64,000 nt of DNA from contig NZ_JAYGHR010000064.1 in the NCBI RefSeq assembly GCF_034932365.1, forward strand, positions 62,001-126,000. Reading direction: 5' to 3'. Source of the stretch: Capilliphycus robustus (lineage in GTDB: Bacteria > Cyanobacteriota > Cyanobacteriia > Cyanobacteriales > Microcoleaceae). A program made the translations under genes and the position numbers. Below the pieces are notes generated by a model that saw nothing but the letters and a program-made list of their open reading frames with translations, did no database searches and had not been told where the DNA came from. The first letter of the stretch is position 1. Every line of letters begins with the position of its first letter. Below are positions 25,280 to 34,055 of the stretch, piece by piece.

Positions 25280-26377
25280 CTACTGAGGAGCCTTCACTTC
25301 TAATATCCCTGAAGTCGAAAAGACCACTTCAAACACCGTCGCCGCTTCCGTTGCTGTCGCGTCAGACTTCACCAAGGTAGGAAGGGGTGTATTGTTGACG
25401 TTGTTTTTAGCAACTTGAGTTTTGGGTTCGTAGCTGATAATCTCACCATTGCTATTCAGCTTCACCACATAGGCTGAATCTCCTTCAACCGGAGAACTCC
25501 AAGCTGAGTCAATTGTATTATAGAGAGTCTGGCTTAACTCGGTTGTATCCACGCTTGAGGGAGCCGCCGCAGTGGTTGTTTGTCCAGTTGCCATCTCTGG
25601 GGTAGATGCGGCGATTTCACCGTCTCCTGCTTCGCCTGCGGCGGGGTTGAGGGTGTCCGGTTGGGTGGGTGGGGTTGCTGTAGGATCTGTAAGATCTGCG
25701 GTGGGTTGAGTTGTCTCAACGTTAGGGGAAGCAGTGGGTACTGATGTCGTCGGAGAGACAGGCGGTAAACCGGAGGGGTTAGAAGCAGTTGGATCTGTTG
25801 TCGGCGCTGTGACTCCGGGCTGAGTGGTTTGTAATTGAGAGGGGGAAGCCGTTGGATCTGTTGTTGTTGCTCCTGTGACTCCAGGCTGAGTGGTTTGTAA
25901 CTGGGAGGGGGAAGCCGTTGGATCTGTTGTCGATCCTGTCACCCCAGGCTGAGTGGTTTGTAACTGGGAGGGGGAAGCCGTTGGATCTGTTGTCGATCCT
26001 GTCACCCCAGGCTGAGTAGTTCCTAATTGGGAAGGAGAAACGCTAGAGTTTGTGTTTGTACCCATGTCGGTTTGTGGGGTAGCCGATGTAACAGAAGTCG
26101 GAGTTTCGATGTCTTCAACAACGATTACACTGGGTTCGGTGGGTGCCGATGGGCTGAGGGATTCTACTTCTTCACTATTGCTGCTGAGGGTTTCCGGGGA
26201 GGGACTCGCCATTAGAGAACCCACCAATGATCCTAACACCACTAACGCTAACGCCACCTTGGAAGCAATTTGAACCCCAGGCGAGAGTGGTGATGTCGCG
26301 ACGGATTTTACGGGCGATAGGTGACTGGTGTGCTGGGTTTCTGATGGAGTAGACGATGAATCATATTTTGTCTGCAT
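25280..26377 (-). CDS. Membrane-anchored Thr/Pro-rich repeat protein of unknown function
   Basis: About 365 residues. One membrane helix (VALALVVLGSLVGSLMA, about residue 45) is followed by a long Ser/Thr/Pro-rich stretch holding four copies of a 21-residue unit (SPSQLQTTQPGVTGSTTDPTA-like) between about residues 113 and 200, and a compact C-terminal domain (LYNTIDSAWSSPVEGDSAYVVKL...). That last domain resembles the C-terminal region of several uncharacterised cyanobacterial proteins, possibly TonB-like. The repeats are also near-identical at DNA level (63-bp period), so copy number may vary between strains. ATG 26377 has AGAGG upstream; a GTG three codons earlier is possible. Confidence 0.6.
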   Translation of the reverse strand: MQTKYDSSSTPSETQHTSHLSPVKSVATSPLSPGVQIASKVALALVVLGSLVGSLMASPSPETLSSNSEEVESLSPSAPTEPSVIVVEDIETPTSVTSATPQTDMGTNTNSSVSPSQLGTTQPGVTGSTTDPTASPSQLQTTQPGVTGSTTDPTASPSQLQTTQPGVTGATTTDPTASPSQLQTTQPGVTAPTTDPTASNPSGLPPVSPTTSVPTASPNVETTQPTADLTDPTATPPTQPDTLNPAAGEAGDGEIAASTPEMATGQTTTAAAPSSVDTTELSQTLYNTIDSAWSSPVEGDSAYVVKLNSNGEIISYEPKTQVAKNNVNNTPLPTLVKSDATATEAATVFEVVFSTSGILEVKAPQ

Positions 26378-26726
26378 ATTTAACACCTCTGCTGTTCTAA
26401 AATAAGAATTGGGTGCTATTCTTACACATTTCCAGTCCCTTTCTCATTCCTACCCGGTCGGGTTTGCCGAAATTTTCAGTCTGGTGTTCTGATTGTTCCT
26501 CAGATTAACGATTGTCAAAGTTGTCTAGGATACAATTTTTCGGTGAATTGGAGTGGGTAGCGATCGCCGACTGGGGATCGTTGAGAGGTTGATGATTCAG
26601 CCGTCTCGCCCCTTGGCTTGTCGTCTGATTTCCCTAGCAATCAGGACAAACTGACAACAGCACTTAAAATTTCTCCCTCCAGACAGTCTTTGTTTTTTAC
26701 CGATTAACTTAAGAAATTATTGATCT
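26378..26726. other. Gap without a recognised gene
   Basis: 349 bp with a GCGATCGC-type site near 26570 and no supported ORF, RNA or strong hairpin. It probably holds the promoter of the repeat protein on the minus strand. Confidence 0.4.
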
Positions 26727-26912
26727 TTAATCTTTCCAGAGACTCGCCTCATGGGGAATAAAATCCGTTGAAATGGCGGACATCGGTAGCAGTGCAATCG
26801 GCACCAGTCCCATCGACAAGGAAGTTAACACAATGACTAAAACGAGGTTGAAGCGATCGCTCGGCTGAGATTTAATCCGATAGTCGTATTTTAACTGTTC
26901 TTGAGTATTCAT
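26727..26912 (-). CDS. Small membrane protein, unknown
   Basis: 61 residues with a hydrophilic N-terminus (MNTQEQLKYDYRIKSQPSDRF) and a hydrophobic stretch NLVLVIVLTSLSMGLVPIALLPM that would span the membrane. AGGA and GGGGA lie just upstream of the ATG, supporting translation. I do not recognise the family. Confidence 0.5.
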   Translation of the reverse strand: MNTQEQLKYDYRIKSQPSDRFNLVLVIVLTSLSMGLVPIALLPMSAISTDFIPHEASLWKD

Positions 26913-27035
26913 TCCTAAGTTCCCCTTGCTATTGTCCTCTGTGACTCTTTTTTAGTTTATCGAATTTTTTGTATTCCAGAATACAGAATTAAAAATCCGT
27001 TACAAAAGCTACAGTTTAATAAATAGGGGACAGGG

Positions 27036-27265
27036 GACAGTGAGCGTAGGGGCGGGTTCTGCAAAAATCTATGCTTCCCAGAAACAACATTAATAAACCC
27101 GCCCTTGACAGTGAGCGTAGGGGCGGGTTCTGCAAAAATCTATGCTTCCCAGAAACAACATTAATAAACCCGCCCTTGAGTAGAAACCCGGTTTCTTCAA
27201 GAAACCGGGTTTCTGGTTTGTACCTCATAGGAGCGTACACCGCTATAAACCCGCCCTTGACTGAA
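27036..27265 (+). repeat. Tandem 71-bp repeats and palindromes of the GGGGCGGGTT/AACCCGCCC family
   Basis: Two almost identical 71-bp units lie at 27036-27106 and 27107-27179, each running from GTAGGGGCGGGTT to AACCCGCCC. They are followed by a perfect palindrome, AGAAACCCGGTTTCT at 27182-27196 and its complement at 27200-27214, and by a partial third AACCCGCCC end near 27250. ORFs across these repeats are not supported. Related sequence recurs at 42905-43042 and the AGAAACCCGG word at 10509-10674. Confidence 0.85.
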
Positions 27266-27320
27266 AAAACGGGTAGGGGTAAATTCATGAATTACCCCTA
27301 CTGCATAACGGATAACTGCC

Positions 27321-28919
27321 TTAACGATGCCAGACGGTTTCTCCACCGGGGCGATCAATTAACGTAATTCCCGCTTCTTTCAAGCGATCGCGAATTTGAT
27401 CACTTTCCGCATAATTTTTCGCTTGACGGGCATCGAGTCGTTTTTGAACTAAAGTTTCGATCTCGGCATCACTCAACCCAGATACAGCATCAGTTTGGGT
27501 ATCCTCCGTCTGAACTTCTAACCCCAACACCTTCGACAGTTGTACCAAAGTCCACCAAGTTTGCTGAATGTCTTCGAGAGGCGTTTCCGTTTTGCCTTCG
27601 TGAGTGATCACATTTCCTTCCTTGCGTAACTCCTTCGCCAGTTCAAACAGAACCGCTAATCCCCCTGACGTGTTAAAATCATCATCCATCGCAGTTTGGA
27701 AGCGTTCAACGGCATTCTTGTCAAGCTGAGAATATTTTTTCTTGACGGTGCTTCTCCCTCTTAATTTATCTACTACAAAAATCCACGATTCTCGTGTGTT
27801 TTGATACAAAATTCGACAGATAGCGAAAAATACGAGAGCAGGAAAAATGGGCTTTTTGGATTTATCATCATCGTTTATAGACTCTGTTGTGTTGCTATTA
27901 ACAACCCACCCCAATTTTTCAGCAAATTGAGATTTAAACAGCAGTCCCTCTTTAAACGTATTCCAGCCATTTTCTGCTGATGCGATCGCCTCTGAGGTAA
28001 AGTCTAATGGCTTGCGATAATGGGCTTGCAAGACAAACAACCGGATTGCCATCGGATCAACCTGTTCCAATAATTGGCGAATCGTGGTAAAATTTCCCAA
28101 AGATTTTGACATCTTTTCCCCGCCGACTGTGACCATGCCGTTGTGCATCCAGAACCGGGCAAGCGGTTCACAGTTCGCTGCTTCTGACTGAGCAATTTCG
28201 TTTTCGTGGTGAGGAAAGACTAAATCACCGCCTCCGCCGTGAATGTCTATGGTTGAACCCAGGAGTCGCCGCACCATTGCCGAACATTCTATGTGCCAAC
28301 CGGGGCGCCCTTCTCCCCAAGGAGACTCCCAAGCGGGTTCTCCGGGTTTAGCGGCTTTCCAAAGGGCAAAGTCGGAAGAATGTTTCTTTTCCCCCTCGGA
28401 AGCTGAGACTCGCCCACTGGCACCTGCAAGCAGTTGATCTTGCTTGCGTCCTGAGAGTTTACCGTATTCAGGAAATTTTTCAACACTGTAGAAAACATCG
28501 CCATTGCTGGCGTAGGCGTAGCCCTTTTTTTCTAATTGTTGAATGAGTTGATAAATTTCGGTAATATTTTCAGTTGCGCGAGGATAGGCATCAGCATCTC
28601 GAACGTTTAAGCGGCGCAAATCTTCATAATAAGCCTGAATAAAGCGCTCAGATACGGCTTCCATTGAAGAGTTTTCAGCTTGAGCGCGATTGAGAATTTT
28701 ATCATCAATATCGGTAAAGTTCTGCACGTATTTAACGGTGTATCCTAACCATTCTAAATAGCGACGCACCACATCCCAGGCAATATAGGAACGGGCATGA
28801 CCGAGATGGCAATAATCATAAACAGTTACCCCACAGCAATACATTTTAACTTGTCCGGGTTCTAGGGGGATAAAGGTTTCTTTGCTACGACTTTGAGTGT
28901 TATAAATTTGGAGAGACAT
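27321..28919 (-). CDS. cysS: Cysteinyl-tRNA synthetase with an extra insertion
   Basis: 532 residues against about 460-490 usual. HIGH-type motif HLGH at 38-41, zinc ligands Cys29, Cys212, His237-238 and Glu241 region, and KMSKS at 269-273 are intact. Between the helical domain segment NGWNTFKEGLL and AVERFQTAMDDDFNTSGG (normally close together) there is an insertion of about 70 residues (roughly 328-402) that includes a hydrophobic run IFPALVFFAICRIL. Several cyanobacterial tRNA synthetases carry added membrane domains (CAAD), but this one looks different. A heptamer array starts 8 bp before the ATG. Confidence 0.94.
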   Translation of the reverse strand: MSLQIYNTQSRSKETFIPLEPGQVKMYCCGVTVYDYCHLGHARSYIAWDVVRRYLEWLGYTVKYVQNFTDIDDKILNRAQAENSSMEAVSERFIQAYYEDLRRLNVRDADAYPRATENITEIYQLIQQLEKKGYAYASNGDVFYSVEKFPEYGKLSGRKQDQLLAGASGRVSASEGEKKHSSDFALWKAAKPGEPAWESPWGEGRPGWHIECSAMVRRLLGSTIDIHGGGGDLVFPHHENEIAQSEAANCEPLARFWMHNGMVTVGGEKMSKSLGNFTTIRQLLEQVDPMAIRLFVLQAHYRKPLDFTSEAIASAENGWNTFKEGLLFKSQFAEKLGWVVNSNTTESINDDDKSKKPIFPALVFFAICRILYQNTRESWIFVVDKLRGRSTVKKKYSQLDKNAVERFQTAMDDDFNTSGGLAVLFELAKELRKEGNVITHEGKTETPLEDIQQTWWTLVQLSKVLGLEVQTEDTQTDAVSGLSDAEIETLVQKRLDARQAKNYAESDQIRDRLKEAGITLIDRPGGETVWHR

Positions 28920-28926
28920 TCTTTAC

Positions 28927-28982
28927 AGTGAACAGTGAACAGTGAACAGTTATCAGTGATTAGCTAACAGTTAGAAGTGAAC
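28927..28982 (+). repeat. Heptamer array upstream of cysS
   Basis: Eight consecutive 7-base units of the type AGTGAAC (AGTGAAC three times, then variants AGTTATC, AGTGATT, AGCTAAC, AGTTAGA, AGTGAAC). It starts 8 bp before the cysS ATG, in the place of a leader. Confidence 0.8.
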
Positions 28983-29047
28983 AATGTAGGAGGATGTTTG
29001 ATTTTAATGAGAGTTTATATATGATTAATTCATCCTTTGATAAACCT

Positions 29048-29419
29048 TCAATCAAACTCACCTAAACGTTTAAAGTTTTTGAGCGTAACGGAATTAAAAA
29101 AACAACTTCTGACTCCGGTATGACAAGCGATGCCTCCAACTTGGTCTATTTTAATTAACAATACATCGGCATCACAATCGTAGTAAAGTTCTTTAACAAT
29201 TTGAATATGCCCGGATGTTGCCCCTTTATGCCAGAGTTCACCTCGAGAACGACTCCAGTAGTGAACTTCTCCCGTTTCGAGGGTTTTTTGCAGGGCTTCG
29301 TGATTCATCCAAGCCATCATCAGAACGGTGTTATCTTGATAGTCTTGAGCGATCGCGGGAATTAATCCTTGTTGATTAAATTTTAGGGTTTCTATCCACA
29401 AATAGTCTTGATTAATCAT
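29048..29419 (-). CDS. hisI: Phosphoribosyl-AMP cyclohydrolase
   Basis: 123 residues. It opens the purine ring of PR-AMP in histidine synthesis. Metal-binding residues are visible: DCDAD (81-85) for magnesium and Cys82, Cys99 and Cys106 for zinc, along with WSRSRGELWHKGATSG. In many bacteria, including many cyanobacteria, HisI is fused to HisE; here the protein stops after HisI and no HisE follows. Confidence 0.93.
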   Translation of the reverse strand: MINQDYLWIETLKFNQQGLIPAIAQDYQDNTVLMMAWMNHEALQKTLETGEVHYWSRSRGELWHKGATSGHIQIVKELYYDCDADVLLIKIDQVGGIACHTGVRSCFFNSVTLKNFKRLGEFD

Positions 29420-29479
29420 CTCTTTTTCAACGAAAGCTGCGGCACGGGTAAGGGAGATCAGTGTTGAGTTTCTGGGGGA

Positions 29480-29911
29480 TTAAGCTTTAGTTTTGATCGC
29501 TTTTTGCTGCATCGTTTTAAAGATGTTGTAAAATCCGTTCGCTCGTGAGGGAGTCAGACTGGCTTGTAGGCCTGTTTCTTGAATAAAATCAGGAGTAACG
29601 TTTTCAATTTCGGGGATAGATAGTCCGTTTAATCCTTGAATTAATAAAGCGACTAATCCTTTGGTTAATTGGGAATCTGAGTCTCCTTGAAATTGCACTT
29701 TGCCGAAATCATCTAAATCTGCAATCACGTAAACTTGAGACACACAGCCAGGAACTTTATTGTCTGAGATTTTAGCATCGGCGGGAAATTCAGGCAATTT
29801 TTGAGCGAGTGTGAGGAGTTGTTCATAGCGCAGTTTGTTGGAAGATGCGCGTTTGAACCGTTGAACAATGCGATCAAGCGATGGCGGTAGGGGTGTTGCA
29901 GTTGAGGACAT
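29480..29911 (-). CDS. sufE: SufE-like cysteine desulfurase activator
   Basis: About 143 residues. SufE accepts sulfur from the desulfurase SufS for iron-sulfur cluster assembly. The acceptor Cys is in VPGCVSQV (Cys56 from the chosen start), followed by the typical FQGDSDSQLTKGLVALL and a C-terminal SRANGFYNIF. Start ATG 29911 preferred over an upstream TTG. No other suf genes are adjacent. Confidence 0.92.
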   Translation of the reverse strand: MSSTATPLPPSLDRIVQRFKRASSNKLRYEQLLTLAQKLPEFPADAKISDNKVPGCVSQVYVIADLDDFGKVQFQGDSDSQLTKGLVALLIQGLNGLSIPEIENVTPDFIQETGLQASLTPSRANGFYNIFKTMQQKAIKTKA

Positions 29912-30024
29912 GATCAGCAATTTTTTTAGACCTTATCTTTCTCCAGTCTAACTGAAAGCGGGGTTTGAGATAGCAGAAAATTGAGGTAGCCCGAAAACGA
30001 AAGATGCACTTCCAGATGATAAAG

Positions 30025-32646
30025 TTAGCTACAAATCGGAGGCTTGAGGTTTAGACTCGGATCAGATTGACAGAGGAGTTGAGAGATTTCAGCCGCCGGA
30101 ACAGGGGGACAGAAGAAGTATCCTTGAGCAAGATCGCAGTGAATGGAACGTAAAAAAGCCAACTGTTGGGGGGTTTCGACGCCTTCAGCGACGACTTGGA
30201 GTTTGAGTCCTTTACCCAAAGCGACAATGGTTTGAGCGATCGCGGCATCATTGGGATTATCGACTAAATCTTTGACGAAAGAGCGGTCAATTTTCAGGGT
30301 ATTCAGGGGAAAATGTTTGATGACGTTGAGGGATGAGTAGCCAGTGCCAAAGTCATCGATAGTGATGTGTAAGCCCATCTCTCGCAATTCTTGTAAAATT
30401 TTGATGGTGAACTGTACATCCTGCATCGCAGCACTTTCAGTAATTTCTAACTCCAGATATTGGGGATCGATTTCGGTTTCTTGCAGGGTTTGCAGAATAA
30501 TTTTGATCAGATGAGATTGATGGAATTGTCGGGCGGATAAATTAACCGCAATTCTTATAGGCGGAAAACCCTCAGCCAGCCAGGTTTGATGTTGAATACA
30601 AGCGGTTTGTAAGACCCACTGTCCAATGGGTGCAATTAAACCAATTTCTTCGGCTAAGGGAATGAATTGATCCGGGGAAACGAAACCAAGTTGGGGATGT
30701 TGCCAGCGAATTAAGGCTTCTAAACCCACGATACAACCTGTGGCAATTTCGACTTGGGGTTGATAATAGAGGAGAAATTCTTCTCGGGCGAGGGCGCGGC
30801 GCAAGTCTCGTTCAAAGGCAAGTTGATTGAGTGCTTTGTGGTGCATCTCTTCGGCAAACAGTTGATAATTGTTGCGACCTCGCTGTTTGGCGCGATACAT
30901 GGCAGCATCGGCGTGTTTGAGAAGGGTTTGGGCATCTTCTCCATCATAGGGACAGAGGGCAATTCCTAGACTGGCTGTGACATAGAGTTCTTGGTTATCG
31001 ATCACGAAGGGAATGGTGAGTTTATCGAGGATTCTCTGAGCAATTTTGGTGATTTCTTCTGATGAACTCAGATTAGGGAAAAGCAGGGTGAATTCGTCTC
31101 CACCCCAACGGGCGATGGTGTCACAGTTTCGTAAACATTGCTTGAGGCGAATGGCGACTTGCTGCAACAGTCGATCTCCGGTGGCGTGGCCAAGGGTATC
31201 GTTAACGACTTTAAAGCGATCGAGATCTAAAAAGGCGACCCCCAGAATTTCTGGATACTGTTTGCTGTTGACGAGGGCTAGAGCAAGCTGTTCATCGAAG
31301 AGGAGGCGGTTGGGAAGGCGAGTCAGGGAGTCATGGGAGGCTTGATAACGCATAATCGACTCGACTCGTTTTTGAGCGATCGCCATGTAAAGATGGAGTC
31401 CGATGGATTTAGCGAGTTTTAGTTCTTCAGGACTCCACTGAGGGGCTTGATCGAGTTTTTGTTCTCGCCAAGCTTCAAAGGAACAACGAGGCTTTTGGTT
31501 GCGTTCGTCGGGACTGTGACGACCTGCCCAGTAGACTTCGCTGTTATAGCCGTTACGAAACAGGGTGAGACAGCCGACTTGTGAGGAGTAAAACTGGAGG
31601 GGAATTAAGGCAATAGAACGAATCTCGGTTCCCTCAAATGCTGGGGCGAGGGGTGCGAGATCCTGATCCGTTTGCAAATCTTCTAGGGTGAGGAGGCGAT
31701 GGGTTTGTTCTCCGAAATTCCAGGTGGTTAATTGTTGGTGATTGAGTAGGTCTTGGCTATATAACTTCGACTGTTGTAAAGAGTGGGTTTCTTTGAGTTC
31801 ACTCTTGGGTTTTCCGATGGAATGAATTAATTTTTCCCAGAGTGGAATTTCTTCGAGGAAGGATTGACGGGGTTGAGGCCCGACGGTGTAAAGTTGTGCG
31901 GAGATGCCTGTGGGTTCGGCGATGATGTACAGTCGCCCTCCAGAGGCATTCAGGGCGGCTACGGTTTCTTCTAAAACACGCTGACGAATTTCGTTGCTGG
32001 ACAGAGGACAGTGCAGCAGTTGGCTGACTTGATTGATGATTGCTTCATAATGGGCTTGTTCTCGGGTGCGCCGTAGAAGGTCTGACTGGGCGATCGCAAC
32101 GGAGACTTGATCGACGATCAGTTGCAGGATTTGCAGTTCTCGCTCTGTGTAGGGACGCGGTGTTTTATGATGAACTGCTAACAGCCCCCAGAGTTGCTTG
32201 TTGTACAGAATCGGAGTCACCAGTGAGGCTTGTACACCCATTGCGCTTAAATACTGCACATGGCAAGGATCGACGGTGGCGTAGCGGATATCTTCTTGAG
32301 GGAGTTGCTCTCCGGTTTCTGGACTGTCGAGTTGATTGGTGATTCTCCGTTGAGCGGCTACGTCTACGATTACTCGTTGTCTGGCTTTGATGAACAGATG
32401 GCGATCGCGACTGGGGATGTCTGTGGCTGGAAACTTCAAGTTTAACAGTGAAGGAAGGTTTTTGTCTTTGATGGATTCGGCAATCACTTCTCCACTGCCA
32501 TCTGCATCAAAACGGTAAATTTTCACCCGATCCACATCTAAAAATAAACGGGTTTCCTCCACAGTTGCGTTGAGGATTTCTGGCAGTTCTAGAGATTGTC
32601 GAATCCGGTTGGTAATTTGATGGAGAAAATATTGTTGATGTGGCAT
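30025..32646 (-). CDS. Cph2-like phytochrome: GAF(bilin)-GAF-GGDEF-EAL
   Basis: 873 residues. GAF1 (about 15-190) has the phytochrome FPATDIP motif (72-78) and Cys128-His129 in PCHVQYL, the bilin attachment site. GAF2 (about 205-425) contains the tongue-type PRCSF motif (386-390). GGDEF (515-519) is intact with an RNCD inhibitory site (506-509); EAL (643-645) and DDFGTGYSS are intact. It should be a light-controlled enzyme making and/or breaking cyclic di-GMP. This is the layout of the first half of Synechocystis Cph2 (knotless group II phytochrome), without the C-terminal cyanobacteriochrome-GGDEF part. Confidence 0.9.
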   Translation of the reverse strand: MPHQQYFLHQITNRIRQSLELPEILNATVEETRLFLDVDRVKIYRFDADGSGEVIAESIKDKNLPSLLNLKFPATDIPSRDRHLFIKARQRVIVDVAAQRRITNQLDSPETGEQLPQEDIRYATVDPCHVQYLSAMGVQASLVTPILYNKQLWGLLAVHHKTPRPYTERELQILQLIVDQVSVAIAQSDLLRRTREQAHYEAIINQVSQLLHCPLSSNEIRQRVLEETVAALNASGGRLYIIAEPTGISAQLYTVGPQPRQSFLEEIPLWEKLIHSIGKPKSELKETHSLQQSKLYSQDLLNHQQLTTWNFGEQTHRLLTLEDLQTDQDLAPLAPAFEGTEIRSIALIPLQFYSSQVGCLTLFRNGYNSEVYWAGRHSPDERNQKPRCSFEAWREQKLDQAPQWSPEELKLAKSIGLHLYMAIAQKRVESIMRYQASHDSLTRLPNRLLFDEQLALALVNSKQYPEILGVAFLDLDRFKVVNDTLGHATGDRLLQQVAIRLKQCLRNCDTIARWGGDEFTLLFPNLSSSEEITKIAQRILDKLTIPFVIDNQELYVTASLGIALCPYDGEDAQTLLKHADAAMYRAKQRGRNNYQLFAEEMHHKALNQLAFERDLRRALAREEFLLYYQPQVEIATGCIVGLEALIRWQHPQLGFVSPDQFIPLAEEIGLIAPIGQWVLQTACIQHQTWLAEGFPPIRIAVNLSARQFHQSHLIKIILQTLQETEIDPQYLELEITESAAMQDVQFTIKILQELREMGLHITIDDFGTGYSSLNVIKHFPLNTLKIDRSFVKDLVDNPNDAAIAQTIVALGKGLKLQVVAEGVETPQQLAFLRSIHCDLAQGYFFCPPVPAAEISQLLCQSDPSLNLKPPICS

Positions 32647-32815
32647 TTATGATCTTTTCTTTTGCTTTAAAAGAGTTTGTTTTAGGACGGGTTTCTGTCA
32701 AACTGTATCTTTTTTTATACTTTAAATTTTATCAATTTTTTTGATTTTGGTCAATTTCATCTAATATTCAAGCAAACTATAACAAACTGTTGAGAAAAAT
32801 TATTAATTCTTCATC

Positions 32816-32848
32816 TAAAAAAAGCCAAAGACTTTTTTCCTTGGCTTG
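32816..32848 (-). terminator. Rho-independent terminator of hemB
   Basis: On the minus strand AAGCCAAGG and its partner TTTGGCTT form a stem with an A-rich loop, followed by a run of T. It lies 36 bp past the hemB stop codon. Confidence 0.7.
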
Positions 32849-32883
32849 AAGGTGATTCAGTTTGAAAGTTGAGGAGACTCTAT

Positions 32884-33879
32884 CTAGTGGAGAATTAAAG
32901 CCACTTCTTTGGCAAAATAAGTTAAAATTACATCAGCACCTGCTCGTTTCATGCTGGTGAGGGTTTCTAGCATTACTTTTTTCTCGTCAATCCAACCCTT
33001 TTGTCCGGCTGCCTTAATCATGGCATATTCTCCGCTAACATTATAAGCGGCAACGGGAAGGTTAGTTGCTGAACGAACTAAATGAATAATATCTAAGTAA
33101 GCCAGTGCGGGTTTAACCATCACCATATCTGCCCCTTCTGCGATATCTAGCGCCACTTCCGTTAAGGCTTCGCGGGCGTTGGCTGGGTTCATTTGATAGG
33201 TTTTTTTATCACCAAATTTCGGGGCGGAATCTAGGGCATCCCGGAACGGGCCATAATAAGCTGAGGCGTATTTAGCAGAATAGGCTAAGATGCTAACATT
33301 CGTATAACCTGCGGCATCTAACCCCTGACGAATGGCACCGATACGCCCATCCATCATATCAGAAGGGGCAACAATATCGGCTCCCGCTTCGGCTTGAGAA
33401 ACGGCTTGTTTGACTAACACTTCGACGGTTTCATCGTTGAGGATTTCTCCTTCGTCACTAACGATGCCATCGTGACCTTTGGTTGAAAAGGGATCAAGAG
33501 CAACATCCGTCACAATCATTATATCAGGAACTTCTTGTTTAATGGCGCGAACCGTGCGTTGAATTAATCCCTCGGAATTGTAGCTTTCGGTTCCGGCGTT
33601 GTCTTTTTTGTCTTCGGCGACAAGCGGAAAAAGTGCGATCGCCGGAATCCCTAAAGCATGGGCTTCTGTGACTTCCTTCAACAGTAAATCTAACGTATAG
33701 CGGTAGCTTCCGGGCATTGAAGCCACTTCGACTTTCGTATTTTCCCCTTCCATGACAAACAGGGGATAAATTAAGTCATTAACCGTGAGTTGAGTTTCAC
33801 AAGTCATGCGTCGCAGAGCATCGGTACGACGAAGACGACGAGGGCGTTGGACTAGATTTAAGCGAGAGGAGTGACTCAT
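32884..33879 (-). CDS. hemB: Porphobilinogen synthase (delta-aminolevulinic acid dehydratase)
   Basis: About 331 residues. It condenses two 5-aminolevulinate molecules to porphobilinogen for haem, chlorophyll and bilin synthesis. The two active-site lysines are in AYSAKYAS and MVKPALAYLD (K203 and K256 from the chosen start). The metal loop reads DVALDPFSTKGHDG, with aspartates in place of the zinc cysteines, so it is the magnesium-type enzyme. I chose ATG 33879 over an upstream in-frame TTG at 33891. Confidence 0.95.
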   Translation of the reverse strand: MSHSSRLNLVQRPRRLRRTDALRRMTCETQLTVNDLIYPLFVMEGENTKVEVASMPGSYRYTLDLLLKEVTEAHALGIPAIALFPLVAEDKKDNAGTESYNSEGLIQRTVRAIKQEVPDIMIVTDVALDPFSTKGHDGIVSDEGEILNDETVEVLVKQAVSQAEAGADIVAPSDMMDGRIGAIRQGLDAAGYTNVSILAYSAKYASAYYGPFRDALDSAPKFGDKKTYQMNPANAREALTEVALDIAEGADMVMVKPALAYLDIIHLVRSATNLPVAAYNVSGEYAMIKAAGQKGWIDEKKVMLETLTSMKRAGADVILTYFAKEVALILH

Positions 33880-34055
33880 AATAGATCTCAAAAATTGCGT
33901 TAGAAATGCTAACTCTGAGCTTGAAAAACTGTGGCTTTAATTCTCAGTTTGATCTCAGTCTGATCAAGTTGATCATTATTGCATCTGTTGAATCCCTTAA
34001 AATTCTGCCGATACAAATCCATACAATTGTGTGAATAAGTATGAAAATCTCTTGA

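Noticed and set aside
27016..27367. ORFs of about 90 codons on both strands near 27.1 kb
   Set aside because: They lie wholly within tandem repeats, and their translation repeats with the DNA unit.
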